In this document: piece by piece, positions 9,795-18,483 of the stretch
Layout: each line of letters starts with the position of its first letter
Position numbering within the stretch: position 1 is the first letter of the stretch
NCBI RefSeq assembly: GCF_025143825.1
Contig: NZ_CP083560.1
Span: 2,790,001-2,854,000 of the forward strand
Length of the DNA: 64,000 bases
Source of the DNA: Sulfitobacter sp. S223
GTDB taxonomy: Bacteria; Pseudomonadota; Alphaproteobacteria; Rhodobacterales; Rhodobacteraceae
Reading direction: 5' to 3'
The notes under the pieces: generated by a model
Databases searched by the model: none
Told to the model about the DNA's origin: nothing
Seen by the model: the letters and a program-made list of their open reading frames with translations, nothing else
Translations under genes and position numbers: made by a program

Positions 9795-9820
9795 CAGGAC
9801 GGCCGCGAACGCCCGTCCTG
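9795..9820 (-). terminator. Intercistronic hairpin
   Basis: Perfect 8-bp inverted repeat (CAGGACGG/CCGTCCTG) with a 10-nt loop just after the stop of the 48-residue lipoprotein gene. No U-run follows, so it is either a weak terminator or an RNA-processing/stability element. Confidence 0.5.
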
Positions 9821-9831
9821 CTGTTTGTCGC

Positions 9832-9978
9832 TTACTTATATTTGCCTGTGTAAACGGGCTCTTGGCTGATCGGCTCTGGATCAACCACGACAAATTCTTC
9901 GACCTGCTGCTCACGCGCACAGGCGGCAACCATGACCATAAGGCCGAGTGTTGCCAAAAGTTTGATGTTCTTCGACAT
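9832..9978 (-). CDS. Small 48-residue lipoprotein
   Basis: 48 residues: signal peptide with the lipobox VAAC at 17-20, then a short acidic tail (EEFVVVDPEP) ending in YTGKYK. An AGGAGC ribosome binding site precedes the ATG. The start is fixed by the lipobox spacing. Such tiny lipoproteins are common beside pccA/pccB in this family of bacteria. Function unknown. Confidence 0.75.
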   Translation of the reverse strand: MSKNIKLLATLGLMVMVAACAREQQVEEFVVVDPEPISQEPVYTGKYK

Positions 9979-10046
9979 CTGTAGCTCCTGTAACTTGTTG
10001 TACGGGATGGTTTTTCGAAACCTGCCGTATTTCCCGCAATAAATGC

Positions 10047-10068
10047 AGGCCGCACAGTTGCACGGCCT
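10047..10068 (-). terminator. Weak hairpin between small genes
   Basis: Six-bp stem AGGCCG/CGGCCT followed on the minus strand by TGCATTTATT. It lies between the DUF6497 gene and the 48-residue lipoprotein gene. Weak; could be a partial terminator. Confidence 0.3.
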
Positions 10069-10192
10069 TTGCGGATTATACCGAAGTCCGAAGCCTCTGG
10101 ATATGTGGATAAAACTGTCGCCAAATTCTGTGACTCCAAAGCCGCATTTAAACGCTGACCAAAAGGCCGTGCCGCAAGATATTGTATGTACA

Positions 10193-10570
10193 TCAGTAGT
10201 CGTCCCATATGCAGACACCGTCTTCCTCACGGAAGGACTCAAAATACTGGATAGCCTCGGGATCTGGCTGACCAAACTCGGTTATACGGTCCATGAAGGA
10301 TATCACGATCTTATCCGCACTCAGCGCATGTTCTGCCATATAGGCCACTGCGAATGTCCGGCAGAGATGCAGCATGTCTTCACCAGCTGTGTCGAACGTT
10401 ATCTGTGCGTCGCCTGCAGCGATTTGCGGGGCGAGATATCGAAAACGCAGCCAAGTGACTGTCTCCTGCGGGTCCACAAGAACTTCGTGCAGCAGCACTT
10501 GTTGCCCTGACGGGACATCCTGCGCCGCCATTGGACCGGCCAAGAATGCCAATGCATAAACCAACTTCAT
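10193..10570 (-). CDS. DUF6497-type exported protein
   Basis: 125 residues with a signal peptide (MKLVYALAFLAGPMAAQ, cleavage predicted after MAAQ or nearby). The mature part (VLVDPQETVTWLRFRYLAP, two Cys at about 73 and 120, C-terminal EEDGVCIWDDY) matches what I know of DUF6497 proteins from Rhodobacteraceae. The start overlaps the cupin gene by 4 bp (ATGA), favouring this ATG over longer open frame. Periplasmic; function unknown. Confidence 0.72.
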   Translation of the reverse strand: MKLVYALAFLAGPMAAQDVPSGQQVLLHEVLVDPQETVTWLRFRYLAPQIAAGDAQITFDTAGEDMLHLCRTFAVAYMAEHALSADKIVISFMDRITEFGQPDPEAIQYFESFREEDGVCIWDDY

Positions 10571-10962
10571 GGAGCATCTGCCGTGTGCGTGGCAAATTCG
10601 GCTGGCGATACGATCTCGATTAATTCCATATCGTCGGAGTGGCGAACTTCGCGATGCCGAATACCGGATGGCTGCAACACGCATGAACCGGCGCGCAAGA
10701 CATGCTCGCCTTCGCCCTCGTATTCGAAAACCACCCACCCTTGAGTGACGTAAACCATCTGAAAGTCCAGCTTATGGATATGCCACGTGCCCGGGCTTTC
10801 CATTCCCGGCACTGCGCGGATCACATGCGCGCCGAACTTGCCATTGGTTGCTTCTGTCACGCCAAGCTGCCGGTATTCAAAGAACGGGCGTAGACCCGCG
10901 CCCTCGAACGTAGCGCTGTCGGCATGACTGATTGTGAAACCGGGGGTGGACCAAATACTCAT
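10567..10962 (-). CDS. Cupin domain protein
   Basis: 131 residues forming a single cupin barrel. The first motif includes GTWHIHKLDFQMVYVTQGWV (59-78) with metal-ligand His residues, the second includes LQPSGIRHREV around 96-106. Small single-domain cupins of this kind bind a metal and a small ligand; the reaction is not predictable. It sits 4 bp overlapping the DUF6497 gene and 16 bp after the Rho-N-like gene in the pccB operon. Confidence 0.82.
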   Translation of the reverse strand: MSIWSTPGFTISHADSATFEGAGLRPFFEYRQLGVTEATNGKFGAHVIRAVPGMESPGTWHIHKLDFQMVYVTQGWVVFEYEGEGEHVLRAGSCVLQPSGIRHREVRHSDDMELIEIVSPAEFATHTADAP

Positions 10963-10978
10963 GCCCCTCCCCCGTCTT

Positions 10979-11242
10979 TCAATTTCTGCGCAAAGCCTCG
11001 ATCAGCGCATCCTTGTCCATATCCGAGCGGCCCTCGATCTCCAACTCCTGCGCGCGCGCGTACAAGTCGTCCTTGGTCCACTCCTCGTAAGGGGGCTGTT
11101 TGCCGCCCTTCTTTGACGGCTCTTGAGAATCGCTGGCTTGCGCATTCGCGATCGCCGCCGCTTTTTGCTTGGACGCCCCCTGCTCGCGCAGGGCTTCGTA
11201 GGTTTCGTCGTCCTTGATGGAACTTCCATGATCTTTGGTCAT
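10979..11242 (-). CDS. DUF7218/Rho-N (SAP-like) small protein
   Basis: 87 residues. N-terminal part KDHGSSIKDDETYEALREQG plus a KQKAAAIANA helix is the DUF7218-like signature; the C-terminal half (WTKDDLYARAQELEIEG and KDALIEALRRN) is a Rho-termination-factor N-terminal/SAP-like helix-loop-helix, a nucleic-acid-binding fold. RBS AAAGGAGAC precedes the ATG, but both lie inside a strong hairpin. It follows pccB in the same orientation. Proteins of this type are often stress-induced; a link to propionate use is not shown. Confidence 0.75.
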   Translation of the reverse strand: MTKDHGSSIKDDETYEALREQGASKQKAAAIANAQASDSQEPSKKGGKQPPYEEWTKDDLYARAQELEIEGRSDMDKDALIEALRRN

Positions 11243-11270
11243 TGTTGTCTCCTTTCGAAGACAACAATGA
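11239..11270 (-). promoter_or_regulatory. Hairpin sequestering RBS and start codon
   Basis: A perfect 12-bp inverted repeat (TCATTGTTGTCT / AGACAACAATGA on the coding strand) with an 8-nt loop. The loop and the start of the 3' arm hold the AAAGGAG ribosome binding site, and the ATG of the Rho-N-like gene is paired inside the 3' arm. In RNA this would hide the initiation region, as in RNA thermometers or translational switches. Confidence 0.65.
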
Positions 11271-11336
11271 TACGCGGGCGGTGGTTCCCGCCTGCGATAC
11301 ACTGACCAATGAAGTTACACGACACATGCCCGAATC

Positions 11337-12869
11337 CTACAGCGGGATGTTGTCGTGTTTTTTCCACGGCATGTTGGACTTTTTGTTGCGCAGGCTGGCA
11401 AAGGCGCGGGCAATGCGTTTGCGCGTGGTGTGCGGCTGGATAACTTCATCAATGAAGCCGCGTTCAGCAGCAACGAATGGGTTGGCAAAACGCTCCTCAT
11501 AGTCCGCCGCGTGCTTCGCAATCTTTTCCGGATCTTTCAGATCAGCACGGTGGATGATCTCGGTCGCGCCTTTGGCGCCCATCACAGCAATCTCTGACGT
11601 GGGCCATGCGTAGTTGAAGTCCGAGCGCATATGCTTGGACGACATAACGACGTAAGCGCCGCCATAGGCTTTGCGGGTAATGACGGTGATCATCGGCACA
11701 GTCGCTTCGCCATAAGCGAACAACAGCTTCGCGCCGTGTTTGATCACGCCGCCGTATTCCTGTGAAGTGCCGGGCAAGAAGCCGGGAACGTCCACCAGCG
11801 ACAGAATCGGAATTTCGAACGCATCACAGAAGCGGACAAAACGGGCCGCCTTGCGGGCGCTATCAATATCCAGAACGCCCGCCAGCACCATCGGCTGGTT
11901 GGCAACCACACCCACGGTACGGCCTTCAATGCGGATAAAGCCGGTGATGATATTCTTGGCAAACTCTTCCTGAATTTCGTAGAAATCGCCTTCATCGGCA
12001 AGCTTCAGGATAAGCTCTTTCATGTCGTAAGGCGTGTTCGCATTTTCAGGTACCAGTGTATCCAGCGATGGCTCAATCCGCTCTGGATCATCAAAGAACG
12101 GGCGCACCGGTGGCTTTTCACGGTTGTTGGACGGCAGGAAGTCGACCAGACGGCGAACCTCGGCCAGCGCCTCAACATCATTTTCAAACGCAGCATCAGC
12201 GACCGAAGATTTACGGGTGTGCGTTGACGCGCCACCCAGTTCTTCTGCGGTGACCTGTTCGTTTGTCACTGTTTTCACGACATCAGGGCCCGTTACAAAC
12301 ATGTAAGAGCTGTCTTTGACCATGAAGATAAAGTCGGTCATCGCAGGGGAATAAACCGCACCACCAGCGCAAGGCCCCATGATCACGGAAATCTGCGGCA
12401 CCACGCCAGACGCTTCGATGTTGCGTTGGAAGACCTCACCGTACCCCGCGAGGCTGTCCACCCCTTCCTGAATACGCGCACCGCCAGAATCGTTGATACC
12501 GATGATGGGCGCGCCGTTTTGCACGGCCATATCCATGATCTTGCAGATCTTCTTTGCATGCGTCTCTGAAACAGAACCACCCAGAACGGTAAAGTCCTGT
12601 GCAAAGACATAGACGAGGCGCCCGTTGATTGTGCCCCAACCAGTGACCACACCATCACCCGCGGGCTTTTGCTCTTCCATACCGAAGTCGGTGCAACGGT
12701 GGGTTACGAACATGTCGAACTCTTCGAAAGAGCCTTCGTCCAGCAGAAGATGCACGCGCTCACGCGCGGTCAGCTTGCCGCGCCCATGCTGGGCGTCGAT
12801 ACGGTGCTGACCACCTCCAAGGCGCGCTGTATCGCGGCGATCGTCAAGCTGTTGCAGGATATCTTTCAT
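11337..12869 (-). CDS. pccB: Propionyl-CoA carboxylase beta subunit (carboxyltransferase)
   Basis: 510 residues, typical for PccB. Two crotonase-like carboxyltransferase halves: [12 protein letters not shown] and [11 protein letters not shown] in the N-half, and [16 protein letters not shown] plus [11 protein letters not shown] in the C-half, which form the oxyanion holes for biotin and acyl-CoA. It transfers the carboxyl group from biotin on PccA to propionyl-CoA. First gene of the locus; PccR-type operators lie 68-123 nt upstream of its ATG, so it is probably induced by propionyl-CoA. Confidence 0.97.
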   Translation of the reverse strand: MKDILQQLDDRRDTARLGGGQHRIDAQHGRGKLTARERVHLLLDEGSFEEFDMFVTHRCTDFGMEEQKPAGDGVVTGWGTINGRLVYVFAQDFTVLGGSVSETHAKKICKIMDMAVQNGAPIIGINDSGGARIQEGVDSLAGYGEVFQRNIEASGVVPQISVIMGPCAGGAVYSPAMTDFIFMVKDSSYMFVTGPDVVKTVTNEQVTAEELGGASTHTRKSSVADAAFENDVEALAEVRRLVDFLPSNNREKPPVRPFFDDPERIEPSLDTLVPENANTPYDMKELILKLADEGDFYEIQEEFAKNIITGFIRIEGRTVGVVANQPMVLAGVLDIDSARKAARFVRFCDAFEIPILSLVDVPGFLPGTSQEYGGVIKHGAKLLFAYGEATVPMITVITRKAYGGAYVVMSSKHMRSDFNYAWPTSEIAVMGAKGATEIIHRADLKDPEKIAKHAADYEERFANPFVAAERGFIDEVIQPHTTRKRIARAFASLRNKKSNMPWKKHDNIPL

Positions 12870-12936
12870 GGACGGCTCCTCCCATCGGATTATCTTTGCG
12901 TTTGTATCCGAGTGGGAAGAAGAGACAAAGCGTCAT

Positions 12937-12992
12937 TTAGCAACTTTGCAAATAATTTTCAGCACCCTCACAGCAAATTGCAAAACTGCTAA
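12937..12992. promoter_or_regulatory. Pair of PccR-type operators in the pccB/MFS gap
   Basis: TTAGCAACTTTGCAAA occurs on the plus strand at 12937-12952 and the related TTAGCAGTTTTGCAAT on the minus strand at 12977-12992 (13 of 16 identical), forming an inverted pair 40 bp apart. The core TTTGCAAA is what I recall for ScfR-family regulators (PccR of Rhodobacter, RamB). The pair could control pccB and the divergent transporter. Confidence 0.75.
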
Positions 12993-13054
12993 TTACGCGT
13001 CGTAAATTTTGCGCCCTATCGACAAGTTCAAAATGCGGGCATAGTTACTTAACA

Positions 13055-14299
13055 ATGCAACAGATTAGAGAAGATCTCCATCCCGTTAAGCTTGGCGACA
13101 GGAGAACACCGCCCCACATTATTACATTGATCCTGCTTGCCGGAATGTCGGCCTGCGTGATGAACATGTTTTTGCCCAGCCTGCCCTCTATGGCCGCGCA
13201 TTTTGAAACGGACTATGCTGTGATGCAGCTTTCGGTCGCGGTCTATCTGGGCTTTTCAGGGTTCTTGCAGATTTTCGTCGGCCCGCTATCTGACAAACTT
13301 GGCCGTCGGCCTGTTATCCTTTGGGGTTTGGGTTTATTCCTGATCGCCACTGTCGGCTGTATCTTTGCGCCGACGATCGAATTTTTCCTGACCTTCCGGA
13401 TGATGCAGGCCGCTATCGCCACTTCGATGGTGCTCAGCCGGGCTGCGGTGCGTGACATGTACACTCAGGACCAAGCCGCCTCAATGATCGGGTATGTGAC
13501 CATGGGCATGGCGGTCGTTCCTATGATCAGCCCTGCAGTAGGGGGCCTGCTGGATCAGTGGTTCGGCTGGGAATCGGTCTTTTGGGCCCTTTTCCTATTG
13601 GGTGCGGCCACGATGTGGCTAGCATGGAGCGATATGGGCGAGACAGCGGTCCGGTCCACCAAATCCCTCACAGCACAATTCGCAGAGTACCCTGAACTGC
13701 TGCGCAGCACGCGGTTCTGGGGTTATGCGCTGGCCTCCGGCTTTAGCTCGGGTGCGTTCTTTGCCTATCTTGGCGGCGCACCTTTCGTGGGACAGGTCGT
13801 CTTTGGTATGTCGCCCGCCACGTTGGGCTTTTTCTTTGGCGCACCGGCGGTCGGGTATTTTCTGGGCAACTTCCTAACAGGGCGCTTCGCGAGAACCTAT
13901 GGCGTGAACCAAATGGTGCTATGGGGATGTTGCGCCAACGCGATTGGCGGCACCATCTCCCTTTTGATATTTGAGGCAGGCTACGGCACGCCCTTCAGCT
14001 TCTTCGGCTTGATGACATTGGTGGGATTGGGCAACGGCCTGACCATCCCAAACGCCACCGCAGGCATGCTATCGGTCCGGCCACATCTGGCAGGCACCGC
14101 ATCTGGCCTCGGCGGTGCAATCATGATCGGCGGCGGCGCGGGGCTTAGTGCATGGGTTGGCGTTTTGCTCACACCGGAATCAGGTGCCTTCCCACTTTTG
14201 TGGATGATGTTGATTACAGCCGTGCTTGGCCTTCTCTCAATTCTGGTTGTAATGCGCCGCGAACGGATGCTGGGCCTCCCCTCTGACACCCCCTTGTGA
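13055..14299 (+). CDS. MFS transporter, Bcr/CflA-type
   Basis: 414 residues with about 12 hydrophobic segments. The loop after TM2 carries GPLSDKLGRRPVILWG, the MFS motif A, and TM4 is followed by VLSRAAVRDMYT, a hallmark of the Bcr/CflA (DHA1) drug-exporter subfamily. Likely proton-driven efflux of a small molecule. It shares the intergenic region and the TTTGCAAA operators with pccB and is followed by pccR after 57 nt. The start codon has no clear ribosome binding site, so the exact start is uncertain. A role in propionate or organic acid export is only inferred from position. Confidence 0.88.
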   Translation: MQQIREDLHPVKLGDRRTPPHIITLILLAGMSACVMNMFLPSLPSMAAHFETDYAVMQLSVAVYLGFSGFLQIFVGPLSDKLGRRPVILWGLGLFLIATVGCIFAPTIEFFLTFRMMQAAIATSMVLSRAAVRDMYTQDQAASMIGYVTMGMAVVPMISPAVGGLLDQWFGWESVFWALFLLGAATMWLAWSDMGETAVRSTKSLTAQFAEYPELLRSTRFWGYALASGFSSGAFFAYLGGAPFVGQVVFGMSPATLGFFFGAPAVGYFLGNFLTGRFARTYGVNQMVLWGCCANAIGGTISLLIFEAGYGTPFSFFGLMTLVGLGNGLTIPNATAGMLSVRPHLAGTASGLGGAIMIGGGAGLSAWVGVLLTPESGAFPLLWMMLITAVLGLLSILVVMRRERMLGLPSDTPL

Positions 14300-14304
14300 C
14301 AGAG

Positions 14305-14344
14305 ACTTTGCAAAGTTAGGGTCAGCCCACAGCTAATTTGCAAA
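14305..14344. promoter_or_regulatory. PccR-type operators in front of pccR
   Basis: Two TTTGCAAA cores at 14307-14314 and 14337-14344, 30 bp apart; the first is extended to the perfect palindrome ACTTTGCAAAGT, the second reads GCTAATTTGCAAA. They lie between the MFS stop and the pccR ATG, the second ending 11 nt before the start codon, a position suited to autorepression. Confidence 0.72.
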
Positions 14345-14355
14345 GGGCACGCCCC

Positions 14356-15756
14356 ATGGCCATTCAGAAACTTTATGCAGGTGCCAAGCTGCGCGAGCAA
14401 CGCTTGCGCATCGGCTTGACGCAAAAGGATTTTGCGGCGCGGTTGGGTGTGTCCCTTCCCTATCTGAACCAGATGGAAAACAATAACCGTCCGGTTTCCA
14501 CCTCCGTAGTTCTGGCGCTGGCGTCAGAGTTCGGCATGGACGTGACCGAGCTAAGCGCAGGGGACAGCGACCGTTTGGCTAGCGACATGCAAGAGGTGTT
14601 GGCCGACCCGTTGTTTGCAGGCGTCACCCCTCCGGTTGCCGATGTCCGTTTGACCGCCTCTAATGCGCCCGGGCTTGCAAGAGCCTTTATCGCGCTCCAT
14701 CAAAGCTACCGTCAGGCGCATGAGCGGCTTGCCTCACTTGATGAAGCCTTGGGACGCGAGGATTCCCGCGCCACCCCGAGCCCTTGGGAGGAAGTCCGCG
14801 ATTTCTTCCATTATTGTGACAACTACATTGATGCCGTAGATCGCGCAGCAGAGCGTTTTGCAGAGCGGGCAACAACACCGACACAAATACGCACTGTGGC
14901 GCTTGAGGCGCTGGCAGCGGCCGGTTTGACCGTCGCCTTCACAGATATGGACGCGCTGCGTTTGCTGGAACCGGAGGATTCTGTCCTGCATATCTCGGCC
15001 CGCGCCCAGCCTGAAACGCAGACCTTTCAGCTCTTGCTTCAGGTAGCGTTGACGCGACAGGATGCGTTGCTAGAGGCCACGCTGGATCTGGCGCGGTTCC
15101 ATTCGCCTGCCGCACGGGACATCGCCAAAATCGGATTGGCCAACTATTTCGCCGGTGCCGCCTTGCTGCCTTATCGCGCGTTTCAGGCCCGCGCACAGAC
15201 CTGCCGACATGATCTCGAAGTTCTGGCACAGCATTTCGGAGCCTCCATCGAACAAATCGCCCATCGCCTATCCACCTTGCAACGGCCCGGGGCCAAGGGT
15301 CTGCCATTCTTCTTTGTCCGTGTTGATCAGGCTGGCACGATCACCAAACGCCACTCAGCGACAAGGCTGCAATTTGCACGTTTTGGCGGCGCGTGTCCGC
15401 TGTGGAATGTCCACCGCGCGTTTGAGACCCCCGGTCAATTCCTGCGCCAGCTCGCGGAAACACCGGACGGAGTGCGATATATCTCTATTGCGCGCGACAT
15501 TTCCAAATCGGCGGGCAGATTCGGCGCCCCGACGCGGCGCTTTGCCATTGCACTGGGATGCGAGGTGCGGCACGCACCACAGCTGGTCTACGCAGATGGT
15601 CTGGACTTGAGACGCGACAGTGCATTTGAGCCGATAGGCATTTCGTGCCGCATCTGTGCGCGCAAGACCTGCCACCAGCGCGCGGTGCCGCCGCTTGAAC
15701 GCAATCTGGTGGTTGATCCTGACCGGCGTGACATCCTGCCATACCGCGTGGATTAA
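14356..15756 (+). CDS. pccR: Short-chain fatty acyl-CoA regulator PccR (ScfR family)
   Basis: 466 residues. An XRE-type helix-turn-helix occupies about 10-65 (LRIGLTQKDFAARLGVSLPYLNQME), followed by a helical middle region, an IrrE/ImmA-like section and the ScfR C-terminal domain with SCRICARKTC near 432-441, a possible metal or acyl-CoA-binding cysteine cluster. In Rhodobacter PccR activates pccB in response to propionyl-CoA. The ATG chosen aligns with the HTH start; a TTG 18 nt upstream lies within an operator and is less likely. Convergent with the nuclease gene, stop codons overlapping by 2 bp. Confidence 0.92.
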   Translation: MAIQKLYAGAKLREQRLRIGLTQKDFAARLGVSLPYLNQMENNNRPVSTSVVLALASEFGMDVTELSAGDSDRLASDMQEVLADPLFAGVTPPVADVRLTASNAPGLARAFIALHQSYRQAHERLASLDEALGREDSRATPSPWEEVRDFFHYCDNYIDAVDRAAERFAERATTPTQIRTVALEALAAAGLTVAFTDMDALRLLEPEDSVLHISARAQPETQTFQLLLQVALTRQDALLEATLDLARFHSPAARDIAKIGLANYFAGAALLPYRAFQARAQTCRHDLEVLAQHFGASIEQIAHRLSTLQRPGAKGLPFFFVRVDQAGTITKRHSATRLQFARFGGACPLWNVHRAFETPGQFLRQLAETPDGVRYISIARDISKSAGRFGAPTRRFAIALGCEVRHAPQLVYADGLDLRRDSAFEPIGISCRICARKTCHQRAVPPLERNLVVDPDRRDILPYRVD

Positions 15757-16469
15757 ATCCGCGATTTACGCCATCCAGCCGCGCGCGCCTCTGTCTCTGT
15801 ACAGAACCACCGCTCGCCCTTGCTTTGACTGATCCGGGTCTTTTCATAGTATTTCTGGCTGGGAAGGTGATAAATACGATCCCCTTTGGCCGTCATATTG
15901 CCTTTGATATTACAGTCAGCACGCGCAAGCGGCTTGCGCTCTGGCTTATCTGCCTTTCGGTGCTGTTCGGGTGTCTGCATTTTCACGGCATGCAAGCCAC
16001 GATCAAAAGCGGCTGCTTCACTCTCTAACTGCACGTAGTCAGAGCCGTATTTCACATAGGCAAAGGCCATACCTTCGCGCACCAGCCACGCCCCGATATC
16101 TTCGCCCAAAGCCGAACAGCGCGCCACGGTCCGGCCGTAACGGTCAATGTCCAAAGCTTCACAATAAGCAACCACGCCGGAATAGCGGTCTGAAACTACC
16201 TTTGTGACCCATCCACCGCAGGCCCAGTCTTTGCCTTGCTGTGTTTGACAGATCTGGTCCATTTCTGGCGCGTCGACCGCATGCAGCCGCACCTTTGTGC
16301 CCGCGACTTCGAACGTGTCACCATCAATCACCCGCAATTGTCCGCTCAGGTTTGATCCGCTCCGGTTTGCTTGCAGAATACTGCCGGAGAAACCCAACGC
16401 GACAACACCGACAAGGACCAAAAACGCAAAACGCCAGCGACGCCTGAAATATGAAAATGAAACAGCCAT
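15753..16469 (-). CDS. Membrane-anchored thermonuclease (SNase-like) protein
   Basis: 238 residues. N-terminal basic residues and one membrane segment or signal anchor (about 12-32), then an SNase domain: VIDGDTFEVAGTKVRLHAVDAPE contains the Asp and Arg residues of the active site, with DRYGRTVARC further on. A C-terminal extra segment (PSQKYYEKTRISQSKGERWFC) looks like the small conserved domain often attached in Rhodobacteraceae. It cuts nucleic acids with Ca2+, probably in the periplasm. An in-frame GTG 51 nt upstream is an alternative start. Confidence 0.85.
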   Translation of the reverse strand: MAVSFSYFRRRWRFAFLVLVGVVALGFSGSILQANRSGSNLSGQLRVIDGDTFEVAGTKVRLHAVDAPEMDQICQTQQGKDWACGGWVTKVVSDRYSGVVAYCEALDIDRYGRTVARCSALGEDIGAWLVREGMAFAYVKYGSDYVQLESEAAAFDRGLHAVKMQTPEQHRKADKPERKPLARADCNIKGNMTAKGDRIYHLPSQKYYEKTRISQSKGERWFCTETEARAAGWRKSRI

Positions 16470-16534
16470 CAAAGCTGCAGGTGCAGGAACTTCATACCAA
16501 GAAGATACGGCATTCCGCACAAAAGGTTAACAAA

Positions 16535-16566
16535 AAGTTAACGGGCGCCGGAGGGGCGCCCGCTTT
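16535..16566 (-). terminator. Intrinsic terminator of the bet operon
   Basis: Perfect 8-bp stem CGGGCGCC/GGCGCCCG with a 5-nt loop, followed on the minus strand by TTAACTTTTTG. It lies directly after betA and before the nuclease gene, ending the bet operon transcript. Confidence 0.75.
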
Positions 16567-16573
16567 TAGAAAC

Positions 16574-18232
16574 CTATCTCTGTTGGGTATGCCACTCCGG
16601 GTGGATCCAAGGCGTGTCATTTGACGCCGCCAAGGGCTCTTTGCCCAAGACATAATCGGCAATCTTCTCCCCCACCATGATCGACGGCGCGTTCAGATTG
16701 CCGTTCGTAATACGCGGAAAGATTGAGCTGTCAGCAACGCGCAGTCCTTCGACACCGATCACACGCCCCTTGGCATCCACCACAGAATCCGGATCATCAA
16801 CGCGGCCCATTTTGCAGGTTCCGCAAGGATGATAGGCGCTCTCTGCGTGCTCTCGTACGAAGGCGTCGATCTCAGCGTCCGATTGAATATCTGCTCCGGG
16901 CTGGATTTCATGTTTCACAAAAGGTTTGAAAGCGTCTTGCGCAAAGATCTCACGCGTCAAACGGATACACCGGCGCCATTCTTCCCAGTCCTGTTCGTGA
17001 GACATGTAGTTGAACAGAATCTTTGGGTTGTCCGCAGGGTCCGCGGACCGTAGCGACACCCGCCCCCGAGACACTGAGCGCATCGGCCCCACATGCGCCT
17101 GAAAACCATGGCCCTCAGCCGCCGCCTGCCCGTCATACCGCACGGCGATAGGCAAGAAATGGTACTGGATATCCGGATAACGAATACCTGCCTTACTGCG
17201 AATGAAAGCCGCACTTTCGAACTGGTTAGACGCGCCCATACCCTTCTTAAAGAACAACCATTGCGCGCCGATGACGGCTTTGGAGAAGATGTTCCAATGC
17301 TTATACAGCGTGATCGGCTGGCTTGCGGCCATCTGCATGTAGACCTCAAGATGGTCTTGCAGATTACCACCGACACCGGGTCTGTCGGCGATGACATCAA
17401 TGCCGTGTTCTTTCAGATGCGCCGCAGGGCCGATGCCAGACAGCATCAACAGCTTTGGCGAATTGATAGAGGACGCTGCAAGGATCACCTCGCGCCGCGC
17501 GCGCAAGGTTTCGGTTTTGCCGCCGCGCACAACCTCAACTCCGACCGCGCGGCCGTCTTCAATAACGATCCGTTGCGCCAATGCCCGCGTCAGCGATACA
17601 TTCTCGCGTTTCAGCGCAGGGCGCAAATAGGCGTTCGCGGCAGACCAACGGCGCCCATTATGCACCGTTTGTTCCATCGGGCCAAAGCCTTCCTGCTTTT
17701 CACCATTATAGTCGTCAGTGGCTTCATAGCCTGCCTGCTTACCCGCCTCGACGAAAGCTTTGAACAGCGGGTTTTCGCGTGGTCCACGGCTAACGTGCAG
17801 CGGGCCATCCTTGCCCCGCCAGTAGCTGTCGCCGCCATGCCCGCCGTCGTGCCATGTCTCCATGCGCCGGAAATACGGAAGCACGTCTGCATAGCTCCAC
17901 CCATCTGCGCCGCTGTCACGCCAATGGTCGAAATCCATCGCGTGGCCGCGCACGTAAACCATTCCGTTAATTGACGACGACCCCCCGATCACCTTACCGC
18001 GCGGCACGACCAAACTACGCCCGTCCAGATGCGGCTCCGGTTCGGACATATAGCCCCAGTCATAGCGCTTCATGTTCATCGGATAGCTCAGCGCAGCAGG
18101 CATCTGGATAAAAGGCCCCGCATCGGTACCGCCGTGTTCGATCACCAACACGGATTCCCCGGCCTCGCCCAAGCGGTAGGCCATTGCACAACCGGCGCTG
18201 CCTGCACCAACAATGATATAATCAGCTTCCAT
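16574..18232 (-). CDS. betA: Choline dehydrogenase
   Basis: 552 residues, a GMC oxidoreductase. The FAD-binding GAGSAG motif is at 9-14, the GMC signature [19 protein letters not shown] near 80-97, and the C-terminal active site [11 protein letters not shown] near 464-474 carries the catalytic His. It oxidises choline to betaine aldehyde at the membrane. The ATG chosen gives the canonical N-terminus and overlaps the stop of the small membrane protein gene by one base (TGATG), so the longer frame is rejected. Last gene of the operon. Confidence 0.97.
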   Translation of the reverse strand: MEADYIIVGAGSAGCAMAYRLGEAGESVLVIEHGGTDAGPFIQMPAALSYPMNMKRYDWGYMSEPEPHLDGRSLVVPRGKVIGGSSSINGMVYVRGHAMDFDHWRDSGADGWSYADVLPYFRRMETWHDGGHGGDSYWRGKDGPLHVSRGPRENPLFKAFVEAGKQAGYEATDDYNGEKQEGFGPMEQTVHNGRRWSAANAYLRPALKRENVSLTRALAQRIVIEDGRAVGVEVVRGGKTETLRARREVILAASSINSPKLLMLSGIGPAAHLKEHGIDVIADRPGVGGNLQDHLEVYMQMAASQPITLYKHWNIFSKAVIGAQWLFFKKGMGASNQFESAAFIRSKAGIRYPDIQYHFLPIAVRYDGQAAAEGHGFQAHVGPMRSVSRGRVSLRSADPADNPKILFNYMSHEQDWEEWRRCIRLTREIFAQDAFKPFVKHEIQPGADIQSDAEIDAFVREHAESAYHPCGTCKMGRVDDPDSVVDAKGRVIGVEGLRVADSSIFPRITNGNLNAPSIMVGEKIADYVLGKEPLAASNDTPWIHPEWHTQQR

Positions 18233-18483
18233 CAATTTGCACTCACGTAACCGGCAAGCAGAGAGATAAAGGCACCAACGTGGACCACCATAATCGCACG
18301 GTCTTTCCACATCACGCCCACCGCAAACCACAGTGCGATGCCTGCGAAAAAGGCGAATACGTTCCACGGCTGCAGCCCCATGCCCGTCAGGCCGTAGCCG
18401 ACAAGCTGAACAACAGTGGCGACCCATTTCAACACATCAACACGTGACAGTTTTGGCTGCGGCTTTTGAGGCATGTCCACCAT
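18232..18483 (-). CDS. Small membrane protein between betB and betA (DUF6552-like)
   Basis: 83 residues with a cytoplasmic basic N-terminus and about three hydrophobic segments ([51 protein letters not shown]). It overlaps betB by one base upstream and betA by one base downstream, so it is fully embedded in the bet operon and surely co-translated. Proteins of this kind occur next to betA in roseobacters as I recall. Possible role: membrane docking or electron transfer partner for choline dehydrogenase, an inference from position only. Confidence 0.78.
   Translation of the reverse strand: MVDMPQKPQPKLSRVDVLKWVATVVQLVGYGLTGMGLQPWNVFAFFAGIALWFAVGVMWKDRAIMVVHVGAFISLLAGYVSAN

Noticed and set aside
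17093..17974. 293-codon plus-strand frame opposite betA
   Set aside because: Shadow frame of a conserved dehydrogenase gene, with no recognisable domain.
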